Assembly (NCBI GenBank): GCA_947454715.1
Contig: CANGMZ010000001.1
Span: 1 to 64,000, forward strand
Reading direction: 5' to 3'
DNA length: 64,000 nt
DNA from: Chitinophagaceae bacterium
GTDB lineage: Bacteria > Bacteroidota > Bacteroidia > Chitinophagales > Chitinophagaceae
How positions within the stretch are numbered: the first letter of the stretch is position 1; the number at the start of each line of letters is the position of its first letter. The notes under the pieces were generated by a model, which made no database searches, was not told the DNA's origin, and was given only the letters and a program-made list of their open reading frames with translations. Below, piece by piece: positions 17,182 to 27,921 of this stretch. Made by a program: the position numbers and the translations under genes.

Positions 17182-19377
17182 TTACTTTATAAGTGTGACG
17201 TCTCCTTTATATATTTTTTGTGTGCCGTCTGGTCGGGCTACAATGATCAGGTAGTTATAAACACCTAAGTCTTGCATTACACCATTAAATGTGCCATCCC
17301 ATCCTTTAGATGCATCATTGGTATTGTCATTTTGGTAAACCAGCTGTCCCCAACGGTTATATACTTCAAATGCAACCAACTTTTGATAACGCATATTCAA
17401 TATTCTGAACACATCATTAAGACCATCTCCGTTTGGTGTAAATGCAGTTGGAATAACTTCTGATGTGCCGTTGTCTACAGATATGGTTACTCGTGCTGAA
17501 TCTCTGCAACCCCATTCGTTCATGGCATACACTATATATGTAGTTGTATCAAGTGGGGTAGCAATAGGGTTGTTGATATTCGGGTTGTCGAGTGAGCCAT
17601 CGGCAGGTGTCCAGAAATAGAATAAAGGATAAGGAGTAGTGTTGATAGCGTCAAGTTGCACTTGCTGTCCCAGACCAATAGTTGTATTTCCCGGTGTAAT
17701 ATTGATGGTTGCAAGTGGCATAACATGGACTACACCCGTTGCAGTGCCGGCGCAGCCTATACTATTTGTTGCAGTTACTGTAATTGCATAATCGCCGATG
17801 GTATTCTGATAAAAAATAGGTTGCGTCAAAGTAGGGTCATTGAAATCGCCTGCGGGTCCCCACAGGTAAGTGGCAGATGGGTCTACAGGAGTAGTATTTG
17901 CATTTATAGGTGCATATTGCCCTACACAAAGCATGGTGTCTCTGATCATCACATCGAGATGAGTAATAGTTACTGTCACCTGATCAGAAACCGGAGGGCA
18001 GCCCAAAAGCGTATAAACTCCGGTAAGTGTGTATGTTGTTGTGACAGTAGGCGTAGCACTTGTAGTCAAAGATGTGCTGCCGGAGGTCAGTGTTGCAGTT
18101 GGTGTCCATTGGTAACTGAGCAGAGGATTACCTACTGCATTGATATTCAGACTTTGTCCCAAACAGATAGCGGTATCAGGGGTAGTTATTTGAACAGTTG
18201 GTGAATCTACTATCAATACTGTTGCACTATCTAATATATCTACAGTTGTAGAGCAACTATGTGTTGCTAAAATATAAAGAGTGACAGTTTTTGTGCCGCC
18301 TGCAGGTACAGTAAGCCCTTGTATGGCTACTGTTGCGGAGGTACTACCCGGAGGTATAATCACACTATCGGGTATGTGGGTGTAGTCATAGCCATTTACT
18401 GCAGTTCCGCCTATTACATAGTGTATTATTTGAGGTGTAGTAGTTGGTGCAGATAGATTAAATGTAAAATCGCCGGGGTAACAGCCTCTTATGCAGAATG
18501 GACCACCAAAAGATGTATCAGCAGGGTTACTGCTCACTGGAGCAATACTAGTATTAACAGAGCTAAGTGTATGCGCCTCAAGGAATACACCTGAATCCCA
18601 AATATCATCAGTAGCATCTGCAATACCTATTTTAAGGTGATACGTGTCGCAGGGTGTTACTGCTGCAATAGCAGTAAGCGTAGAGGTTAAACCATCGTAA
18701 GTGATAGTAGTGCCTGTAAGATTATTGACGTAGTAAGAACAAAACGGAGAGCCGGGGCCTATAGCTGTGCAGGTAGATAGTGTTCCTGTTCCTGTTCCCG
18801 GTCCGCAGTTCACGCTATTGATACAAACAGGGATTGTAGTGCCGGGAACAAGTGCAATATTAGTAGGACTAGTAAAGCCCGGACCTGAAATGATAAAACC
18901 GAATACATCATTAAATCCGGTGCAGGTGAAGCCATTATACTCTTCAGAACCGAATACATAATTAAACTTAATCGTGTCTCCTGCCGGTCTGAAATCAAAC
19001 TCCAATACACAGGCATCATAAGTAGTAGCTCCTGACAGCAGGTCTAATGAAGGGTCTCCGGGGGTGCCATTTCCGGTGCTGGCAAAAGAGCTTGCAGGGC
19101 CGCCCGCACCTATCGCAGTCCCTGCGGTAGCTGCCTGACCCGATGTAAGTACTATCCCACTATTAAAACCTAAGGTGGACACACCGGAAAATATACCTTG
19201 AGCGTTGTCAGGGCAGGTAAGAACAGGGTTCAATACCAATACGCCCGCACCGGTTAGTTGGGAGGCCAGCATACTTGCTGTTGCTCCTGGTGCAATTGTT
19301 AGCTGTGCCGAAGATCGACCAGCGAATGCGAATACCATAACGAATAGGGACGCTATAAAGGGTAAATATCGCTTCAT
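17182..19377 (-). CDS. Secreted choice-of-anchor-L protein with T9SS type B sorting domain (paralogue)
   Basis: A 731-residue protein using the ATG at 19377, which puts the signal peptide (MKRYLPFIASLFVMVFAFAG) at the N-terminus; the frame is open 66 nt further upstream but that extension looks untranslated. Domain order matches the neighbour: anchor-L (FRPAGDTIKFNYVFGSEEYNGF), Calx-beta-like segment, fewer PKD/Ig-like modules, and a type B C-terminal domain (VIPTAFTPNGDGLNDVFRI, VYNRWGQLVY). The two genes are tandem, same strand and each followed by a terminator, so they look like a duplication followed by loss or gain of internal modules. The function is inferred to be at the cell surface; no ligand can be named. 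Confidence 0.9.
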   Translation of the reverse strand: MKRYLPFIASLFVMVFAFAGRSSAQLTIAPGATASMLASQLTGAGVLVLNPVLTCPDNAQGIFSGVSTLGFNSGIVLTSGQAATAGTAIGAGGPASSFASTGNGTPGDPSLDLLSGATTYDACVLEFDFRPAGDTIKFNYVFGSEEYNGFTCTGFNDVFGFIISGPGFTSPTNIALVPGTTIPVCINSVNCGPGTGTGTLSTCTAIGPGSPFCSYYVNNLTGTTITYDGLTSTLTAIAAVTPCDTYHLKIGIADATDDIWDSGVFLEAHTLSSVNTSIAPVSSNPADTSFGGPFCIRGCYPGDFTFNLSAPTTTPQIIHYVIGGTAVNGYDYTHIPDSVIIPPGSTSATVAIQGLTVPAGGTKTVTLYILATHSCSTTVDILDSATVLIVDSPTVQITTPDTAICLGQSLNINAVGNPLLSYQWTPTATLTSGSTSLTTSATPTVTTTYTLTGVYTLLGCPPVSDQVTVTITHLDVMIRDTMLCVGQYAPINANTTPVDPSATYLWGPAGDFNDPTLTQPIFYQNTIGDYAITVTATNSIGCAGTATGVVHVMPLATINITPGNTTIGLGQQVQLDAINTTPYPLFYFWTPADGSLDNPNINNPIATPLDTTTYIVYAMNEWGCRDSARVTISVDNGTSEVIPTAFTPNGDGLNDVFRILNMRYQKLVAFEVYNRWGQLVYQNDNTNDASKGWDGTFNGVMQDLGVYNYLIIVARPDGTQKIYKGDVTLIK

Positions 19378-19642
19378 ATAAATAATAAGAGTAAAATTAT
19401 TAATTATTTGTAATAGTCTATAAAACAGCAGGCTATTAATCAACGTTAAAGATATAAATAAAAATAGATTGTTTGTATTTTTTGATGTTTTTTATTGCAT
19501 GTGCATTTTTTTGAATGCTTTTCCTGCTATTGAAGACATCTGGTAGGTTGATAATAGTTGGGTATGGTCATGCTTTAACAAAATATTATTGAAGTCTGGT
19601 GTGAAATAGCCCGTTTTTTGTATCTCTGTAAAAAACACTTTC

Positions 19643-21307
19643 ATGAAGCACACAAAGATCTATTCGGGCATCGCTGTCCTGCTCTGCATGCAGTTAAGCG
19701 CATCTGCGCAAACAACACAAAAGCTGAATCTGGACAAAGCAACAGTGTTCATTAGAGGAGCTGAATTGACCAGCACAGCAAAAATTGCCTTATCTAAGGG
19801 TGAGAATGAATTTGTGTTTACCAATGTTGCAGGCGATGTCAACAACCAAAGCATTGTGGTGAGTGCATCTAATGGTGCTGTAGTAGAGTCGGTGACTTTT
19901 CAGAACAACTATACCAATACTGATAATTTGTCCCCTCGTGTAAAAGAGCTGAAGGATAGCATCGATTTAATTAATGCACGCAGACAACCTATTGATAATA
20001 AAATTGCAACGCTTAATGAACAGATACTCATTTTGCAGAATAATCGCAAAATCGGGGGAAATAACAATGGTATGTCTGTGTTAGAGTTGCAGAAAATGCT
20101 CGATTTGGTGAGCAGTAAAATGGAAGGCTACCTGAATCAGAAAAACAAAGAGGAAGACAACCTGAAGAAGATTGATGAACGAATAGCCAATCTCAATAAG
20201 CAATTGGAAGAAGAACAAAAGAAAGAATATCAGCCGGGTGGGCAATTGTTAGTAAAGTTCTTTTCTAAGGAAAGTACACAAAGTAATATTGCTATTACCT
20301 ACATAGTTACAAATGCAGGTTGGTCGCCAAGCTATGATGTTTGGGCAGATGATGTACACAGCCCTATTAAGTTTTATTACAAAGCCAATATCTTCCAAAA
20401 CAGTGGTGTAAAATGGAATAATGTTCACCTGACCATATCTACAGGCAACCCTCAGGAGGGTATGCAGGCACCGGTTTTGAATCCTTGGTATCTGTCTTTT
20501 TATACACCTCGCACACTATATCAAACTCCTAAATTATATAGGGGTAGGGGAGAAGAAGTTGCCAGTGATAAGAATTCATCTGCTTGGGGCTTAAGAAATG
20601 GTAACCTTTATACAGTTGATGGTGTGCAGGTGCAAGGTAATTCGGGCATTGACATGGCACAAGGCGCAGTTGAGACAATGCAGGTTGTTGCTACAAACAA
20701 CGAAGGTGTAAATACTTCATTTGATATTGAGTTGCCATATACCATACCTAGCGATGGGCAACAGCACTTGGTAGCGATAAAGAAATATGAGACACCGGCT
20801 ATTTTTGAATATTATGCTGCGCCAAAGGTCGATAATGATGCATTTTTGTTAGCTAAGATCACCAACTGGCAAGATTTAAATTTACTGCCGGGTCAGACTA
20901 ATATTTTCTATGAAGGTACTTACGTTGGTCAGGGGTATATAGATACCCGAAATACACAAGATACCATGAGCATATCATTGGGTCGTGACAAGAAAATAGT
21001 GATTAAAAGGGAGCGTGATAAGCAATTGCGTAGTGTAAAAACTATTGGTACCAATGTGCGGGAATCATTTGCTTATAACATCTCAGTGCGCAATACCCGC
21101 AAAGAAAGCATCACACTTGTGCTTGCAGATCAGCAGCCGGTAAGTAACGATAAAGATATTGTTATTGAAGATCGTGAAACCAATGATGCAAGTTTTGATG
21201 AAGCTACAGGAATGATGAAATGGCCGTTAACACTAAAAGGCAATGAGACAAAGACACTAAAATTTGGTTATACCCTCAAATATCCTAAGGGCAAAACGAT
21301 ACGATAA
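19643..21307 (+). CDS. MuiA-like DUF4139 secreted protein with plug-like insert
   Basis: A 554-residue exported protein (signal peptide ending near SASAQTT). An N-terminal DUF4140 part (ATVFIRGAELTSTAKIAL) is followed by a coiled-coil arm (about residues 95-195) and a DUF4139 domain (GGQLLVKFFSKE, TNAGWSPSYDVWADD, FYEGTYVG, RDKKIVIKRERDK, FGYTLKYPKGKTI). Family members are labelled mucoidy inhibitor A but the biochemical role is unknown. Between the two DUF4139 halves, residues 320-350 read YTVDGVQVQG and GAVETMQVV, resembling the TonB-dependent receptor plug motif. The next gene is a tandem paralogue. Transcribed divergently from the anchor-L gene. Confidence 0.85.
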   Translation: MKHTKIYSGIAVLLCMQLSASAQTTQKLNLDKATVFIRGAELTSTAKIALSKGENEFVFTNVAGDVNNQSIVVSASNGAVVESVTFQNNYTNTDNLSPRVKELKDSIDLINARRQPIDNKIATLNEQILILQNNRKIGGNNNGMSVLELQKMLDLVSSKMEGYLNQKNKEEDNLKKIDERIANLNKQLEEEQKKEYQPGGQLLVKFFSKESTQSNIAITYIVTNAGWSPSYDVWADDVHSPIKFYYKANIFQNSGVKWNNVHLTISTGNPQEGMQAPVLNPWYLSFYTPRTLYQTPKLYRGRGEEVASDKNSSAWGLRNGNLYTVDGVQVQGNSGIDMAQGAVETMQVVATNNEGVNTSFDIELPYTIPSDGQQHLVAIKKYETPAIFEYYAAPKVDNDAFLLAKITNWQDLNLLPGQTNIFYEGTYVGQGYIDTRNTQDTMSISLGRDKKIVIKRERDKQLRSVKTIGTNVRESFAYNISVRNTRKESITLVLADQQPVSNDKDIVIEDRETNDASFDEATGMMKWPLTLKGNETKTLKFGYTLKYPKGKTIR

Positions 21308-21331
21308 GTTTAATACTTTATATACTTTTAG

Positions 21332-21362
21332 AGAGGTGGATATCATTTATTCACCTCTTTTT
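21332..21362 (+). terminator. Terminator between the tandem MuiA-like genes
   Basis: A 7-bp stem (21332-21338 with 21352-21358), 13-nt loop, then a T run. It suggests that the two paralogues are separate transcription units. Confidence 0.65.
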
Positions 21363-21554
21363 AGTTTGTGTAAGAGGGTTTGTATTGTTTTTTGGTATGC
21401 TAATTAATTGCAATAAAAGTGTTGTTCTGTGCCAAAAGAAGTAACTTTATTTGGTTTAAAAACTGCTGATTTGCTTGGTGTGTAGCATATAAATGGCATT
21501 TATAAATGTCATTCCAATTGTTTCAATTGATTAAACTGTTTAATGATATATATT

Positions 21555-23165
21555 ATGAGTCGAAGTAAAATTTATTCGGGCATTGCAGTTATGCTGTGCA
21601 TACAGTTAAGCGTATTGGCACAAACAACACAAAAACTGAGTCTGGACAAGGCGACAGTGTTCATCAGGGGTGCTGAATTGACCAGCACAGCAAAAATTAC
21701 CTTGGCTAAAGGCGAGAATGAATTTGTGTTTACCAATGTAGCTGGTGATATCAACAACCAAAGCATTGCAGTGAGTGCATCAAATGGTGCAGTAGTTGAG
21801 TCGGTAACTTTTCAGAATAATTATACAAATACCGACAATGAATCTCCCAAGATCAAAGAACTGAAAGATAGTATTGCGCAAGTAGAAGTTCGAAAACAGC
21901 CGCTTAATAATAAAGTAGCCGCTATTAATGAATTGATAGCTATTCTGCAGAACAACAGAAAAGTGGGTGGAAACAATACAGGCTTGTCAGTTGCTGAGAT
22001 GCAGAAGATGCTGGATATGGTCGGCTCAAAGCTAGAAAGCTATCTCATGCAAAAAGATAAAGCGGAAAGTGAAATAAAGAAATTGTCGCAGAGAATAGTC
22101 GCATTGACCAAGCAATTGAATGAGGAACAGAAGAGGGGATATCAACCGGGCGGACAATTATTAGTAAGGTTTTATTCAAAAGAGGCAACAACAAGTAATA
22201 TAACAATTTCGTATGTGGTACAAAATGCCGGTTGGGTGCCGGTTTATGATGTTTGGGTAGGTAATACCTGTGTACCTGCTACTTTTTACTATAAGGCCAA
22301 CATATACCAGAATTGCGGGGTGAAGTGGAATAATGTACATCTTACACTGTCTACAGATGATGCACAGCAAGGGTTGCAGGCTCCAATTCTGACACCTCAG
22401 TATTTATCATTTTACAGGCAACAGCCACAGGTTACAATGTATGGTAATCAGACTGGCGAAGATGTTTTTACAACAGAAACATATACTAGTGGAACCTACG
22501 CAGTGGCACAGCCTAAAGCAAAGCAATCAACGGTTAATGAATATGTAAAAACATATACATCGGGTGTAAGTACCAGATTCGATATTGAGTTGCCTTACAC
22601 TATACCTAGCGATGGGCAGCAGCATCTGGTTGCCGTAAAAATTTACGAAATGGCGGCTACATATCAATACTATTCCGCACCGAAGGCCGATGATGATGCA
22701 TTTTTGTTAGCTAGAATTACCGACTGGGAGGATATGAATTTATTGCCGGGGAAAACAAGTATTTTCTATGAGGGGACTTATGTAGGTCATGGAGCAATTG
22801 ACCCGAAAAACATTACCGACACATTGAATGTATCCCTTGGGAGGGATAAGAAAATTGTTGTAAAAAGGGAGCGTGACAAATCGTATCGTAGTGTAAAAAT
22901 GATAGGTTCCAATGTGCGGGAAGAGTATGCCTACAATATTACTGTTCGGAATACACGCAAAGAAACTATAACCATATTGGTAAACGACCAGTTGCCAATC
23001 AGCAATGATAAGGAGATCGTAATCGAAGATATTCAGATTGATGGTGCCTCATATAATGAGACAACAGGTATTCTGGTATGGCCGCTAACGCTAAAGGGCA
23101 ATGAGTCAAAGACGATAAAATTTGGTTATACCCTCAAATATCCTAAAGGGAAAACTATACAATAA
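21555..23165 (+). CDS. MuiA-like DUF4139 secreted protein (tandem paralogue)
   Basis: A 536-residue paralogue of the preceding gene. The ATG at 21555 (MSRSKIYSGIAVMLC) aligns with the neighbour's start and gives a compact signal peptide; an ATG 12 nt earlier is also possible. The same architecture is seen: DUF4140-like N-terminus, coiled coil, DUF4139 halves. The N-terminal 80 residues and the C-terminal 150 are nearly interchangeable with the first copy, while the central insert is different (EDVFTTETYTSGTYAVAQ) and lacks the VDGV plug-like motif. Recent duplication with divergence of the insert is the simplest reading. A strong terminator follows. Confidence 0.85.
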   Translation: MSRSKIYSGIAVMLCIQLSVLAQTTQKLSLDKATVFIRGAELTSTAKITLAKGENEFVFTNVAGDINNQSIAVSASNGAVVESVTFQNNYTNTDNESPKIKELKDSIAQVEVRKQPLNNKVAAINELIAILQNNRKVGGNNTGLSVAEMQKMLDMVGSKLESYLMQKDKAESEIKKLSQRIVALTKQLNEEQKRGYQPGGQLLVRFYSKEATTSNITISYVVQNAGWVPVYDVWVGNTCVPATFYYKANIYQNCGVKWNNVHLTLSTDDAQQGLQAPILTPQYLSFYRQQPQVTMYGNQTGEDVFTTETYTSGTYAVAQPKAKQSTVNEYVKTYTSGVSTRFDIELPYTIPSDGQQHLVAVKIYEMAATYQYYSAPKADDDAFLLARITDWEDMNLLPGKTSIFYEGTYVGHGAIDPKNITDTLNVSLGRDKKIVVKRERDKSYRSVKMIGSNVREEYAYNITVRNTRKETITILVNDQLPISNDKEIVIEDIQIDGASYNETTGILVWPLTLKGNESKTIKFGYTLKYPKGKTIQ

Positions 23166-23184
23166 CCAGCTTAATGCAGCTAAC

Positions 23185-23218
23185 AAAACAGCCCGCAATG
23201 ATCATTGCGGGCTGTTTT
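23185..23218. terminator. Bidirectional terminator, perfect 34-nt palindrome
   Basis: The 34 nt read identically on both strands, giving a stem of up to 17 bp with A/T-rich ends. It lies between the convergent MuiA-like and DUF4783 genes. Confidence 0.93.
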
Positions 23219-23237
23219 GTTAAAATAAATTACTCGG

Positions 23238-23642
23238 CTATTCTTTACTTATTTTAATTTCTTTTATTACGTAATTATTCTCTTTTTGTTTCATCAGCAG
23301 GTAAAGTGTGTATTTACCATTGGTACTGCTGAAAGTTGCTATCATAGATTTTGAAGTTGCGCTCGGAGTACCGGTATCCATAACATTAAAATCGCGGATC
23401 GGGTTTTTTTCAAAGAAATCCTTCAAAACCAACTCGGCCTGATTGTGACTGTAGTTCGATGCATTATTATTAATGGATATGGGTACGAAGTTGTCGAAAT
23501 AATGCGTGATCTCTTGTACCTTATTGTTTCTCATTGCATAGACCACCTCTTCAAGAGGGGATTTGACCACTTGTGCATCTGCAGTGTTGAGTGTAAAGAC
23601 ACAGCAGATAATTAATAGGAATTTTGTAAATATCTTATTCAT
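23238..23642 (-). CDS. DUF4783 family secreted protein
   Basis: A 134-residue protein with an N-terminal signal peptide (hydrophobic to about residue 20, cleavage after ADAQ). The mature part (VVKSPLEEVVYAMRNNKVQEI, FFEKNPIRDF, KEIKISKE) matches the DUF4783 pattern, a small NTF2-like family in Bacteroidota of unknown role. It ends against the shared bidirectional terminator and has no operon partner. Confidence 0.78.
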   Translation of the reverse strand: MNKIFTKFLLIICCVFTLNTADAQVVKSPLEEVVYAMRNNKVQEITHYFDNFVPISINNNASNYSHNQAELVLKDFFEKNPIRDFNVMDTGTPSATSKSMIATFSSTNGKYTLYLLMKQKENNYVIKEIKISKE

Positions 23643-23834
23643 TGGGATTGTACACCTTTCATTAAAAAGATAACATTAAAAAGGCATCAAAAATCAAGCC
23701 AAATATAATAAAAACAACAAATGGGGCAGAATAAATTATCTGCGTAGAATAATTTCTAAATATATGGATGGGTATAATGCATTACGATTAATGTAAAATG
23801 CAGGCAAATCAAGAAAACGTTTTTTGCTGCTTAT

Positions 23835-23843
23835 TTATCCACA
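23835..23843 (+). promoter_or_regulatory. DnaA-box-like nonamer upstream of gyrB
   Basis: TTATCCACA matches the classical DnaA box. Only one copy lies in this gap, so it is not an origin by itself; it could regulate gyrB or be a chance match. A second copy lies at 59806-59814. Confidence 0.35.
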
Positions 23844-23882
23844 AATGTGAATTTTTAGGCGGTTTGGAGGGTGTTGGTTTAC

Positions 23883-23913
23883 TTGTTAAAACCATATAAT
23901 TAAGCTACATTTG
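23883..23913 (+). promoter_or_regulatory. Candidate gyrB promoter
   Basis: A TTG at 23883-23885 is followed after 20 nt by TACATTTG at 23906-23913, fitting the Bacteroidota -33/-7 layout. It lies about 97 nt before the gyrB ATG, so gyrB would have a real 5' leader. Confidence 0.5.
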
Positions 23914-23989
23914 TAAAGTAAAAATTCATCTATTTATTATAGGTTAGGTCCGTTTTTGAACTTCGGGCTATAGCTTCATATCAATATAA

Positions 23990-25987
<1,998 letters not shown>

Positions 25988-26018
25988 TTGATAAATAAGT
26001 TAATTAGTAAATACAATG

Positions 26019-26046
26019 AAGGCGGCTGAATCTCAGCCGCCTTTTT
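26019..26046 (+). terminator. Terminator after gyrB
   Basis: An 11-bp perfect stem (26019-26029 with 26033-26043), 3-nt loop, then a T run. Confidence 0.92.
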
Positions 26047-26095
26047 AATAACTTTACTCCTGCAGTTTTAACCATCCTTTTATATAACAATCAGC

Positions 26096-26103
26096 TATTT
26101 TTG
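26096..26103 (+). promoter_or_regulatory. Bacteroidota -7 element touching the rhomboid start
   Basis: TATTTTTG ends 4 nt before the ATG at 26108, predicting a leaderless transcript for the rhomboid pair. Confidence 0.5.
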
Positions 26104-26107
26104 CAGT

Positions 26108-26953
26108 ATGGCAAATTTTGGTCAAGGCAGGTTCGCTGGTATTCCTCCTATAGTTAAGAATATCATCATCATCAATGTGCTTATTGTTTTCATACAATTT
26201 GTATTGGGGCAGAAGGGTATTGATTTGGGAGATTACTTGGGGCTGCACTACTGGCAGTCACCTAAATTCAGATGGTGGCAATTCCTAACACATATATTTA
26301 TGCATGGTAGCCCAAACGATTTGGGAATGACTATTTCGCATATATTCTTTAATATGTACGGTCTCTTTATGTTTGGGAGCATATTGGAGAATCTTTGGGG
26401 GGCAAAGCGGTTTATTATATTTTATCTTATTTGCGGTCTAGGTGCCGGGTTCTGCTATCTGGGTGTTCTGGGTTTTGAGTTTTCTTCCTTCCATAGCTCT
26501 TTTCTGCACTTTCAGGAGCATCCCACATTTGTAGAATATGGTCAATTTGTAAGGCATAACCGATTAGCAGATAATCCTTTCTTTGCTCAGATTCTGTCTT
26601 TTTGGGGGCAGAACAATGATTGTACTGATTGTGCAGGTGAGGCAATAAAAGTAATTAATGAATATTACTCAAAAATAATTAATATCGGCATGGTGGGGGC
26701 ATCGGGTGCCATCTTTGGTATCTTATTTGCCTTTGGCTATTTATTCCCTAATACAGAGCTATATATTATGTTTATACCGGTGCCTATAAAGGCAAAGTGG
26801 GCAGTAGCCGGTTATGCTGCTATTGAGCTTTTTTCGGGTATCGGCAGGTTTCAGGGAGACAATACTGCGCACTTTGCCCACTTGGGGGGCATGCTGTTTG
26901 CCTTTATCATACTCCGTTTTTGGCATAAGAAAGACCGTAACAACTTTTATTAA
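26108..26953 (+). CDS. Rhomboid family intramembrane serine protease
   Basis: A 281-residue polytopic membrane protein of the rhomboid fold. The catalytic dyad is intact: Ser199 in GASGAIFG and His258 in HFAHLGGMLFAF; the L1 loop region (WWQFLTHIFMHG) and the HIFFNMYGLFMFG helix with its conserved Asn are also present. A long loop of about 60 residues (145-195) between two membrane segments is unusual for minimal rhomboids. Such enzymes cleave transmembrane substrates within the bilayer; the substrate is unknown. The next gene, 15 nt downstream, is a rhomboid relative without a dyad, and the pair probably form an operon. Confidence 0.92.
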   Translation: MANFGQGRFAGIPPIVKNIIIINVLIVFIQFVLGQKGIDLGDYLGLHYWQSPKFRWWQFLTHIFMHGSPNDLGMTISHIFFNMYGLFMFGSILENLWGAKRFIIFYLICGLGAGFCYLGVLGFEFSSFHSSFLHFQEHPTFVEYGQFVRHNRLADNPFFAQILSFWGQNNDCTDCAGEAIKVINEYYSKIINIGMVGASGAIFGILFAFGYLFPNTELYIMFIPVPIKAKWAVAGYAAIELFSGIGRFQGDNTAHFAHLGGMLFAFIILRFWHKKDRNNFY

Positions 26954-26968
26954 TAACTTTACAATCAA

Positions 26969-27862
26969 ATGGGAACAGGGCAGAGAAGATCAGCATTATC
27001 ATACATTCCGGGGTATAAGAACAACGGGGTGTTACAACTTATCATTGCGTCCGGAGTAGCTTACATGATGTTGGCTATCTGTTGGGCACTCGTGATGATT
27101 GTATTTGCAGGAGATCACAGCACTTTTGATGTATATTTTATTCCAAATATCGGGTTAACCAATGTTGCTGCATTTGCTGCCCATTGGTGGACTATCTTTA
27201 CTTATGGGCTTTTCCAGTTTCCTAACAGCTTTATGGAATTGCTGAGTAATATGCTTTGGTTGTACTGTTTTGGTTCTGTGGTGCAAATGTTGGTCGGTCA
27301 TAAGCAGGTTATACCTTTATATTTATATAGTTTGTTTGTTGGTGGTATTTTTTACTACATAGCACAGTTAATTCCTGGTAATCTGGGTCATGTGCCTGCT
27401 GCAGTATTAGGTGCCAGAGCAGGTTTGGTGGGTATGGCAGTGGCTGCTGTAACACTTACACCAAGCTATCGTTTTTACCTCACAGAAACATTTACCATAC
27501 CGTTGATACTGGTTGCAGGCGTTTTTGCAGCACTTATGCTACTCGGTAGCGGATTTTATATACCGGTGGTTATCATGATGGTAGCCGGAGGGCTCATGGG
27601 TTATGTATATGTGCAGCTGTTGCGTTCAGGTTACAAACCTGCAGACTGGGCATATAACTTGGGTAACAAAATAGAGGGTTTGGTTACTCCGTCTGATAAA
27701 AACATCAGCAAAAAGAAAGGACGTGTGATTAGCATGTACCAACCAAAACAAGGAATATCTCAGAGTCGTATTGATGAAATACTCGATAAGATTAACCAGA
27801 AAGGGTATAACTCACTGACAAAGGAAGAAAAAGAAATGCTGCTTAAAGCAGGTGGAGAGTGA
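26969..27862 (+). CDS. Catalytically dead rhomboid-like membrane protein
   Basis: A 297-residue rhomboid-fold protein with six predicted membrane helices and a cytoplasmic tail of about 75 residues. The Trp-rich L1 region (HWWTIFTYGLFQF) and the helix FMELLSNMLWLYCFG align with the upstream rhomboid. The catalytic motif reads GARAGLVGM, putting Arg150 at the Ser position, and the His helix reads VAGGLMGY, putting Val205 at the His position. The tail ends in SQSRIDEILDKINQKGYNSL followed by TKEEKEMLLKAGGE, a helical module found on Bacteroidota rhomboid relatives. It is probably a non-proteolytic partner or regulator. Confidence 0.85.
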   Translation: MGTGQRRSALSYIPGYKNNGVLQLIIASGVAYMMLAICWALVMIVFAGDHSTFDVYFIPNIGLTNVAAFAAHWWTIFTYGLFQFPNSFMELLSNMLWLYCFGSVVQMLVGHKQVIPLYLYSLFVGGIFYYIAQLIPGNLGHVPAAVLGARAGLVGMAVAAVTLTPSYRFYLTETFTIPLILVAGVFAALMLLGSGFYIPVVIMMVAGGLMGYVYVQLLRSGYKPADWAYNLGNKIEGLVTPSDKNISKKKGRVISMYQPKQGISQSRIDEILDKINQKGYNSLTKEEKEMLLKAGGE

Positions 27863-27921
27863 TTTTGGTCACTACCTACATTTCTACAATTCAATTATTT
27901 TAGTACTCAAATTACATATCA

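Noticed and set aside
17656-18204. Open frame of 182 codons on the plus strand, Cys-rich
   Set aside because: Antisense to the anchor-L gene; its cysteines arise from the reverse complement of Thr/Ala-rich codons.
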